In this document: positions 1 through 5,966 of the stretch, piece after piece
Position numbering within the stretch: the first letter of the stretch is position 1
How the letters are laid out: each line of letters starts with the position of its first letter
DNA from: Clostridiaceae bacterium
Lineage (GTDB): Bacteria > Bacillota > Clostridia > Oscillospirales > Acutalibacteraceae
Reading direction: 5' to 3'
NCBI GenBank assembly: GCA_904501875.1
Contig: CAJGCQ010000024.1
Location: 1 to 12,977, forward strand
DNA length: 12,977 nucleotides
The notes under the pieces: generated by a model
Database searches by the model: none
What the model was told of the DNA's origin: nothing
Seen by the model: the letters and a program-made list of their open reading frames with translations, nothing else
Made by a program: the position numbers and the translations under genes

Positions 1-225
1 ACCTAATAGGGCAAGCTGTTCAGGAGTTTCGATTACATAAGGATTTGTGGCAGAACCGTCTCCGTCTTTAAAGCCGGTCGCCTCCTGTCCCTCAAAGGAG
101 TTGACTGTGCCGTTTGCAAAGGTCGAGAAGGTTTGAAGCATCAATGTAGACGCTAAAACCGCCAAAGACAAAACAACTGCCAACAAATGCTTTGATAATT
201 GCTTGATCTTCACAGAATGATTCAT
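1..225 (-). CDS. N-terminus of a secreted protein with a GLUG-style leader module (3' end outside window)
   Basis: Seventy-five codons of an open frame that runs off the left edge. Residues 1-38 form a Sec signal peptide: basic start (K6, K8, K12), then a long hydrophobic core (LLAVVLSLAVLASTLML), with likely cleavage after the Ala of TFA-NG. The mature start contains GDGSATNPYVIETPEQLALL (residues 55-74). This matches the pattern G-x-G-T-x-x-x-P-Y-x-I-x-T-x-E-Q-L that commonly opens large extracellular proteins of gut Firmicutes, often before GLUG-type or carbohydrate-binding repeats. The gene lies 40 bases after the solute-binding protein and is probably the next gene of the operon. The purine-rich AAGGGA (226-231) directly abuts the ATG at 225, so translation may instead begin at the GTG of codon 5 (213), 12 bases away. 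Function is unknown: a surface glycan-binding protein or enzyme fits, but only the leader is visible. Confidence 0.75.
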   Translation of the reverse strand, partial: MNHSVKIKQLSKHLLAVVLSLAVLASTLMLQTFSTFANGTVNSFEGQEATGFKDGDGSATNPYVIETPEQLALLG

Positions 226-233
226 TCCCTTCG

Positions 234-264
234 TTTTTGAAAATTATCTATTGATTTTCAAAAA
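234..264 (-). repeat. Perfect 11-bp inverted repeat after the solute-binding protein gene
   Basis: Arms TTTTTGAAAAT and ATTTTCAAAAA are exact reverse complements, separated by 9 bases. The element starts one base after the stop codon of the solute-binding protein and ends just before the Shine-Dalgarno of the next gene. In the transcript it would form a stem that is almost all A-U with one G-C pair. No U-run follows the second arm, so it is not a classic intrinsic terminator. It could be a weak 3' stabilising or processing hairpin that raises solute-binding protein mRNA over the downstream gene, or an AT-rich protein-binding site. The symmetry is seen; the role is inference. Confidence 0.5.
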
Positions 265-265
265 A

Positions 266-1732
266 TTATTTTGTAAAGTCCTGAAGCACCTTTGTTGCCT
301 TATTTGCACGGGCTGTTGTTTCAGCCTTCATAGCATCAAGGGTAACATTTACCTGACTCGGATCAATGCCTGAACCCAGCATACAATACGGAGCCGCATC
401 AACACCGTTTGCAGCGCAAACACCGTAAAGAACATTCATATGAGAAGGTCTGTTTGATGTTTTGTCTTCAAAGAACATCTTTGTAGCTTCATCGTTAATG
501 AAAAATTCGTTTGCATTGTAGTTGTTGGGATCGGTATAGTACTTAATGAATATGCCTGCTCCCTCAGGATTCTGCGCACCCTTAGCGATGCCCCAGCCTT
601 TTCCGCCGACGGATTTTACCGCTTTGTTATTTGCATCATAATCAGGTGCGGGAACACATGCTAAATCATTAAGTGTTACATTGGAGCTCTGAACATCCTT
701 TTTAGTCAAGAAGGTCAGCTGCATTGCCGCTTTGCCCGATAAGATATCTTCGCTCGCACTATACCCCGCCTTAGTCCATTCAGCATATTTTGAAACAGCC
801 TTTGTTACAAGCGGGTCGTTAAGGTTGTTTGAGAAGGAATAGGTCTTAGGATCATACTTAAATACATCGGCGCCTATGCTGGCCATAGTGTATCTGGCGT
901 CTAAATACATGGGATTTGTGCCCTTAACCTTTGTGCTGCTGTTTTTATAAGCCTTCATAAGAGCTGTAAATGTATCCCAGTTCCAGTTGCCCGCTTTATA
1001 AAGATCGGCAGGACTGGTAACTCCCGCCTTACTAAGCAGGGTCTTATTGTAGTACAACATGTTTGTACCGGTGAAGATACAACTTGCCGCACGGATTGAA
1101 TATGTCTTACCGTTTATAGTATAGAGATTATAGTAATCAGCATCCCAAATCGGGTCAGAAAGATCAACATAATCGTTGCAAGGAGCTAAAATCTGCAACG
1201 AGCCCGGGAAATCACTGTTATCGATAACAACATCAGGTCCTGTACCGGTACCAATCTTGCCTGATACGGTTTTTATATAATCGACCTGGGGAACATTCAT
1301 ATACTCGAAATCCATACCGGTTTCTTTCTCGAATGTTTTAATAACCGATTCAGCATAGGGCTTAATATAGTCGGTCCACATAGCGAAGGTTACCTTCTTG
1401 CCCTTTAAGGAGCTGTAGTCCCACTTGTGGTAAGAGCCGGATCCCTTTATTACGCTGGCAGTACCCTTGCTTGAAGTATCCTTGCTTGAAGTACCCTTGC
1501 TTGAAGTATCCTTGTTTGAAGTACCCTTGCTTGAAGTACCTGTTTCGGTCGAATTTGTTTCTGTACCTTCGGACTCGGTGCCGTCAGTTTCTTCGGATTC
1601 GTAAATGTATTCGATTTCATACTCTTCCGAACTTGTCTGAACATCTGTGTCCTTCTTGCATGATGCCATTGTAGCAGTTGCGACGGCAACTACGCATAAC
1701 AGTGACAACAGGCGTTTTACTGATGTTTTCAT
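266..1732 (-). CDS. Extracellular solute-binding lipoprotein of a carbohydrate ABC transporter (family 1)
   Basis: A 488-residue lipoprotein that should capture an oligosaccharide outside the membrane and deliver it to the adjacent permease pair. Residues 1-24 are a lipoprotein signal peptide, with lipobox M-A-S-C and the lipidated Cys at 25. Residues 31-64 are acidic and rich in Glu, Thr and Ser. Residues 66-90 are five TSSKG/TSSKD-like pentapeptides, a flexible linker or wall spacer. The binding-protein fold follows from about 110: KKVTFAMWTDYIKPYAESVI, then PDVVIDNSD, the YTINGKTYSI and TGTNMLYYNKTLLSKAG segments, and GGKGWGIAKGAQNPEGAGIF near residue 375. This order is typical of the MalE-like SBP_bac_1 class. 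The ATG has a clear GGAGG (1740-1744) seven bases upstream. The gene lies 54 bases after the second permease gene, the usual last position for a binding protein in such operons. Substrate specificity cannot be read from sequence alone; the locus context suggests a glucan or similar glycan. Confidence 0.93.
   Translation of the reverse strand: MKTSVKRLLSLLCVVAVATATMASCKKDTDVQTSSEEYEIEYIYESEETDGTESEGTETNSTETGTSSKGTSNKDTSSKGTSSKDTSSKGTASVIKGSGSYHKWDYSSLKGKKVTFAMWTDYIKPYAESVIKTFEKETGMDFEYMNVPQVDYIKTVSGKIGTGTGPDVVIDNSDFPGSLQILAPCNDYVDLSDPIWDADYYNLYTINGKTYSIRAASCIFTGTNMLYYNKTLLSKAGVTSPADLYKAGNWNWDTFTALMKAYKNSSTKVKGTNPMYLDARYTMASIGADVFKYDPKTYSFSNNLNDPLVTKAVSKYAEWTKAGYSASEDILSGKAAMQLTFLTKKDVQSSNVTLNDLACVPAPDYDANNKAVKSVGGKGWGIAKGAQNPEGAGIFIKYYTDPNNYNANEFFINDEATKMFFEDKTSNRPSHMNVLYGVCAANGVDAAPYCMLGSGIDPSQVNVTLDAMKAETTARANKATKVLQDFTK
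1463..1537 (-). repeat. Five tandem 15-bp repeats encoding a TSSK(G/D) linker
   Basis: Five head-to-tail 15-bp units, read on the plus strand as GTACCCTTGCTTGAA with single-base variants, lie inside the solute-binding protein gene (residues 66-90). The C/T difference at one position alternates between units, so Gly and Asp alternate at the fifth residue and the units form a 30-bp higher-order pattern. One unit carries Asn in place of the second Ser. The array keeps the frame whatever the copy number, so slippage would change linker length without breaking the protein. Confidence 0.9.
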
Positions 1733-1786
1733 TCTTATTCCTCCAATAGTTAATGATTTTTTGATTTATATGACCGTCGTGAATTT

Positions 1787-2767
1787 TCAGCCAGTGATTC
1801 CGACGCGATCAACACTTTCTATGAACCAATGCTGAATTATTAAATAGAATACAAGCACCGGCAATACAAATAAAACACATGCGGCCATCATCAGCGATAT
1901 TGCCCGCGGGTCAAAATCGCTTATATGATACCCAAAAATACCTAAGTGTTCAGGTAAATTAAGCAGGGATACCGAAAGAGGGAGGTCCTGATTCATAAAC
2001 ATTGTGGACATTTGATAATCGTTCCAATGCCAGATAATTGAAAATACCGATACGGTTAAAATAACAACCGATGAAGACGGAATAATTATCTGTAAAAAGG
2101 TTCTCAAGGGTCCTGCTCCGTCAACATATGCCGCTTCTTCAAACTCACCCGGAAGACCTTTGAAGAACTGCATATATATGTATATCATTATTCCCGATCT
2201 GAGGCCCATACCGAACAACGACGGCAACCAGAATGACCACGGAGTGTTAATTATCGTGGGTCTAAGGTCAATCCCCGTCAGCTTGTTAAACAAGCCTAAA
2301 ATACCGACGAAATCCAAATGAGCATAATTGATTGCAAGGGGAATTATTATCATTGCGGTTGGTATTAAAATGGTAAGGAAGAGCATCGCAGTGCATAACT
2401 TTTTTAACTTGAAGTTAAAACGGGAGAACCCATATGCTGCGACAGCGCAACTGCACACTTCAATAAGCGCCGCAACAATTTCATACTTAAGCGTTGAAGC
2501 CAGAGCCTTAAAATACTCTATAATCTCAACTATCAACAGATAGTAGGAGGTGGTCAAGCTATCCGGAATCCATATCCGGCGCGAGCTATAAAATGCCGTC
2601 TCTTGAGTAAATGATGTTAAAACCATATAAAGCAATGGATAAATAACGATGTATGAAATTGAAATTAAGAACACTAACCTTGCAACAGTAGTTGTTATGT
2701 GCAGGGCTTTCTTTTTGACCTTTGAACCTGTCAAACCTTTTTTGCCCGACACTACACTTTTAGTCAT
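1787..2767 (-). CDS. Carbohydrate ABC transporter permease, MalG type (second set)
   Basis: A 326-residue inner-membrane subunit that should pair with the permease encoded just upstream to form the translocation channel. After a basic cytoplasmic N-terminus it has about six membrane segments, near residues 29-52, 93-113, 124-148, 180-202, 230-248 and 290-312. The cytoplasmic EAA loop that docks the ATPase is plain at 210-230: EEAAYVDGAG, then a conserved IIIP. The C-terminus VDRVGITG is typical of MalG-like permeases. A stretch between segments 3 and 4 (about 150-180, including LTGIDLRPTIINTPWSFW) is longer than in minimal MalG proteins. The Shine-Dalgarno GGGGGTGA lies at 2774-2781, six bases before the ATG and largely within the 15-base gap after the partner gene. 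No ATPase gene follows, so the ATPase must be encoded elsewhere. Confidence 0.93.
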   Translation of the reverse strand: MTKSVVSGKKGLTGSKVKKKALHITTTVARLVFLISISYIVIYPLLYMVLTSFTQETAFYSSRRIWIPDSLTTSYYLLIVEIIEYFKALASTLKYEIVAALIEVCSCAVAAYGFSRFNFKLKKLCTAMLFLTILIPTAMIIIPLAINYAHLDFVGILGLFNKLTGIDLRPTIINTPWSFWLPSLFGMGLRSGIMIYIYMQFFKGLPGEFEEAAYVDGAGPLRTFLQIIIPSSSVVILTVSVFSIIWHWNDYQMSTMFMNQDLPLSVSLLNLPEHLGIFGYHISDFDPRAISLMMAACVLFVLPVLVFYLIIQHWFIESVDRVGITG

Positions 2768-2782
2768 TTTAACTCACCCCCG

Positions 2783-3679
2783 TTATTCCCATTTCTTAAG
2801 TAAGAACTTGCTGTATAATGCCACTAATATACCCATAATCACAGCCACTATCGCAAAATACATCCACAGCATTGCAGACGATTCGTCATATATACCGCCG
2901 GACATTTTGATGTATGAGCTGCTCATCAATTCGTTTTGGTTATCAGCAAATATCTCAAGCATTGTAAAGATAGCTACAAGCAGTGTAATTCTTCCTAACT
3001 GTGGGAAGGTAATAAACCAGAACTCCTCCCATTTTGTAGCACCCTCTACCTTACTTGCTTCATAAATTGAAGCCGGTATTGACTGAAGTCCCGCAATAAA
3101 TAAAATTATCTGTATTCCGCATTCCCATATCAAATCAAAGATACTGCTTACCGCAGTTTGGATATATGTAGCTATTTGCGTGGGTAGGTCAAGACTTTCC
3201 ATTATGCTTTCGATTGAAAACATATTAGATGTTATTGAATCTGAAACACCAAGTGCCGTGCTCGAACTGTCTATAGTCTTAAAAACCAATTCCATAACAA
3301 CGCCGGTTGCTATGATAACAGGCAGGAAAAACAATCCCCTGAAGAATACCCTGCCCTTGAACTTCTGGTTCAAAACAAGCGACAGAACTATACTGACTAC
3401 CAGTATAAGCGGAAGCTTATACGCAAAGGATATAACCGAGGTTCGTAACATCTTGAGATACTCGGGGTCTCTGTCAATCAGGTATGAATAATGCTCTAAA
3501 CCGACGAATTCGGTTGCAATACCGTTACCGGTCACTTGTACGGTACTTAAAGAGTACACTAAAGACTGTATAATAGGAATAAAGAAGAACAAGACAAATC
3601 CTATTAGCCACGGCAGGACAAACATAAAACCGTAGCGGCTCTTTCTTGCCTCAATTCCTTTAGTATGTTTTTTCTTCAT
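2783..3679 (-). CDS. Sugar ABC transporter permease, MalF type (second set)
   Basis: The other half of the second permease pair, 298 residues from the chosen start. A basic N-terminus (MKKKHTKGIEARKSRYG) leads into the first membrane segment (about 18-42), followed by five more, near 86-106, 112-134, 180-200, 230-250 and 270-292. The EAA loop is at about 205-228: IYEASKVEGATKWEEFWFIT, followed by FPQL. Between segments 3 and 4 is an unusually long extracytoplasmic insertion (about 135-178) rich in Ser, Thr and Ile. The open frame extends six codons further, to a TTG at 3697 with no Shine-Dalgarno. The ATG at 3679 has TGGTGA five bases upstream and removes the odd leader MIVVTQ, so I prefer it. 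The upstream lipoprotein stop is 34 bases away. Confidence 0.92.
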   Translation of the reverse strand: MKKKHTKGIEARKSRYGFMFVLPWLIGFVLFFFIPIIQSLVYSLSTVQVTGNGIATEFVGLEHYSYLIDRDPEYLKMLRTSVISFAYKLPLILVVSIVLSLVLNQKFKGRVFFRGLFFLPVIIATGVVMELVFKTIDSSSTALGVSDSITSNMFSIESIMESLDLPTQIATYIQTAVSSIFDLIWECGIQIILFIAGLQSIPASIYEASKVEGATKWEEFWFITFPQLGRITLLVAIFTMLEIFADNQNELMSSSYIKMSGGIYDESSAMLWMYFAIVAVIMGILVALYSKFLLKKWE

Positions 3680-3684
3680 CTGCG

Positions 3685-3690
3685 TCACCA
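3685..3690 (-). promoter_or_regulatory. Ribosome binding site deciding the 3679 start
   Basis: Minus-strand TGGTGA, five bases before the ATG at 3679. The longer frame starting with TTG at 3697 has only AT-rich sequence in the corresponding position. Confidence 0.6.
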
Positions 3691-3713
3691 CAATCAATTA
3701 TTTACAGTCTAAG

Positions 3714-5951
3714 CTATTCATCGGCAGAGGGAACGATTAAATAACCGTGCGCCGCAACTGTTCCAAAATCACCTTTATAATCATTATCGGAATAGTTGAC
3801 ATATACGGTAGTTCCGTTCTCAAAGACCGTTTTGCGTACATCGTTACTTATAAGAATATGTTCCTTAATAGATGTATTTTCTATAGCGCTGTAATATCCC
3901 TTAAGTTCTTTAACCTGATCAATTATATCTTGCTTAATCAAGCTGTATGTTCCTGTTGTAAAAACAGGATAATATGAATCGGCTAAAGCTGTGTCATAAT
4001 TATTAAACAACGCATATGTAATGCCTGCGCCGCTCTCTACCGATTTTAGAATTGCGTCTCTTTCATCAAAGGTTAGGTTGACCGATTCACAGCCGATATC
4101 TGCCTTACCCTTAAATACCATCTGATAAAACGGAACATCTGCCGAGAAGCCATAGTTACTATTTGATGATGACGGCGTTTCAAATATAGCGTCGGAATTG
4201 CTTGCGGCATAAAAGTTTGCCGTGACAGAAGCAACCTTTTTACCTGACTCCTTAATATTTGTAAATATGCCGCTAACATCCGAACTCATTTGGCTCCTTG
4301 ACGGATATTTTAAGCTATTGTAATCCGAATATGAAATATTTGAGAGTGTGTCTAACGCAACGCCTCCGATATTCCATTTTGCAGTTTTAGCAATAATCTT
4401 ATCTGCACAGTCGGTTAAGGAGCTTCTGGATATAAGTGAAAATCTTGTATCGGTAATCCTCGAATTAAGCGCTTTGTCGTATATGTACTGATACTCGGTT
4501 TGTTTATCGATGGATCTTGCTGTATCACTCGATGCGAACCAGCCGTTTGCCGACTGACGCACAACATCAAAATCAAAATAAACACCGATATTATTTTCTT
4601 CACAGTAAGCGCCCAAATCATTAAGGTCGGATACCTTTCCGAGTGTTCGGCTTAAGGTATAGCCGCCGCCTATTTTGCCGATATCTATTCCCGTTTTGCC
4701 GTAACCTTTAAGCAGAACCGAAAGGGATACGCCCGTCTCCTCGTTTAATTCCTTTATTATCTCATACGCTTCTTTAACAGTCGTCGTAGCGTATAGCGCC
4801 TTGTAAGGCACTCCGAGGAACGAATTATCAATCATTGTGCCGCCGCAAATTACAAGGTTCATTGCGGAATTTTTGATTTCCGCCTCAGTGTCCTTCAGGG
4901 CTTTATCCCTGAATACCCTTGCCATACCGGAATAATTTGCATCATTTCCCTTAAGGATATAGAAATCGACCTTACAGGGGGACTCTATAACATTGTCGCT
5001 GTATTTAATCAATTCAAAGTCGCGAGTGCCGTATAGCTTTTTGCGGATTTTTACTTTGCCCCGAACCTTGAAGGTTGAGTAAACCGTTGAGCTGCCAAGA
5101 GAAGAGGAGCCGTAGATTGATTCGATTAAAGCTGAATCATCCCCGGAGCTGATAATAGCGCACAAGGCATTATTCCCTTCCTTTGCTCCGTAAACAGGAA
5201 GCTTTACTGTTTGCTCGTTGGAATTCTTCTCCCAAACAACATCTAACGGATCGGAGCCGTAAACATCCTGCGAGTACAAATTGCCTCCGCCTGAGAGATC
5301 TCTGGGATATACGAGGGCTCCCGAACCTGACGGAACAAACAAGTACGAATCCTCTGTGCCGTTCTTGAGTGCAAGGGCAAACGGAGCCAGACTTATAGAG
5401 ACCGTTTTGTTATTATTCTCTCTTATCTTAGCAGGATCAACCGAAATTGAAAATCCTTCTTCAAAAAGCACATACTCGACAGGAATAGCTATTTCCACAC
5501 TCTCAAAAAAGAATGTAACCCTTATGCCATTCTCTATCGCTTCGCATGTAACACTACCCGAATTAACTGCGTCGATACTTGAATAAAGAACTTGGCTTTC
5601 ATTATTGTCAGAATCTGTGTACTCAACAATAATATCGGATATCTTTCGAGGATCCTGCGGCTTTGGCAAGCCGAATTCATCAAGCTCTATCTGTTCTTCG
5701 GACTTAGTCGTGCTGAAAACAGAACCGTCGCTCTTATCGTAAACCGAAACCGTCTTTTGAGTGTTATCCCAAAGCAACTGATATTTATCGTTTTCGGCCA
5801 CAACGCCATCAATGTTTTCCACTTCACCGGCCGATTTATAGCTTCCCAGCTTCTGAGCGCTCTGATTACCCGAGCCACATCCGGTGAAAACAAGTGCCGC
5901 CGCAACGATGAGTGTAAATATTTTAACTATATTATTTTTTGAAGCTACCAT
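3714..5951 (-). CDS. DUF5696-type lipoprotein with a glycoside-hydrolase-like layout
   Basis: A 745-residue lipoprotein: signal peptide with lipobox F-T-G-C, Cys at 25. I recognise it as a member of the uncharacterised DUF5696 group found beside carbohydrate ABC transporters in Firmicutes. About 45-335 reads as beta-rich, including YQLLWDNTQKTVSVYDKSDG and LFVPSGSGALVYPRD, like the N-terminal super-sandwich of many glycosidases. About 360-690 alternates helices and short strands as in a TIM barrel: SLSVLLKGYG (409-418), GVYFDFDVV (456-464), GGVALDTLSN (529-538), KVASVTANF (572-580), FETPS (590-594) and FSADVPFYQ (602-610). The C-terminus (about 705-740), with TVFENGTTVYVNY, resembles beta domains closing many glycosidases. 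Acidic residues at strand ends (D460, D462, D534, E591, D605) could be catalytic, but this is inference. The ATG has AAAGGG (5959-5964) seven bases upstream. Alternative: a non-catalytic glycan-binding scaffold. Confidence 0.8.
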   Translation of the reverse strand: MVASKNNIVKIFTLIVAAALVFTGCGSGNQSAQKLGSYKSAGEVENIDGVVAENDKYQLLWDNTQKTVSVYDKSDGSVFSTTKSEEQIELDEFGLPKPQDPRKISDIIVEYTDSDNNESQVLYSSIDAVNSGSVTCEAIENGIRVTFFFESVEIAIPVEYVLFEEGFSISVDPAKIRENNNKTVSISLAPFALALKNGTEDSYLFVPSGSGALVYPRDLSGGGNLYSQDVYGSDPLDVVWEKNSNEQTVKLPVYGAKEGNNALCAIISSGDDSALIESIYGSSSLGSSTVYSTFKVRGKVKIRKKLYGTRDFELIKYSDNVIESPCKVDFYILKGNDANYSGMARVFRDKALKDTEAEIKNSAMNLVICGGTMIDNSFLGVPYKALYATTTVKEAYEIIKELNEETGVSLSVLLKGYGKTGIDIGKIGGGYTLSRTLGKVSDLNDLGAYCEENNIGVYFDFDVVRQSANGWFASSDTARSIDKQTEYQYIYDKALNSRITDTRFSLISRSSLTDCADKIIAKTAKWNIGGVALDTLSNISYSDYNSLKYPSRSQMSSDVSGIFTNIKESGKKVASVTANFYAASNSDAIFETPSSSNSNYGFSADVPFYQMVFKGKADIGCESVNLTFDERDAILKSVESGAGITYALFNNYDTALADSYYPVFTTGTYSLIKQDIIDQVKELKGYYSAIENTSIKEHILISNDVRKTVFENGTTVYVNYSDNDYKGDFGTVAAHGYLIVPSADE

Positions 5952-5966
5952 TTTTACACCCTTTCA

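Noticed and set aside
234..268. Intrinsic terminator after the solute-binding protein gene
   Set aside because: The stem is almost entirely A-U and no U-run follows on the minus strand, so it would terminate poorly. Listed only as an inverted repeat.
1463..1537. CRISPR array
   Set aside because: The repeats are contiguous 15-bp units without spacers and lie in frame within a coding sequence.
1450..1689. Second minus-strand frame with repeated VLQARVLQ-like residues
   Set aside because: It is the 15-bp tandem repeat read in another frame inside the solute-binding protein gene.
1733..1800. Internal promoter before the second solute-binding protein (minus-strand TATAAA near 1765)
   Set aside because: No acceptable -35 box lies 16-18 bases upstream, and AT-rich hexamers are common here.
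2649..3065. Plus-strand open frame of 138 codons
   Set aside because: It lies opposite two permease genes with clear EAA loops, has no ribosome site, and its sequence is that expected from the antisense of membrane protein codons.
5281..5942. Plus-strand open frames of about 100 to 116 codons opposite the DUF5696 gene
   Set aside because: Antisense shadows of a clear coding gene, with no ribosome site and no recognisable motif.
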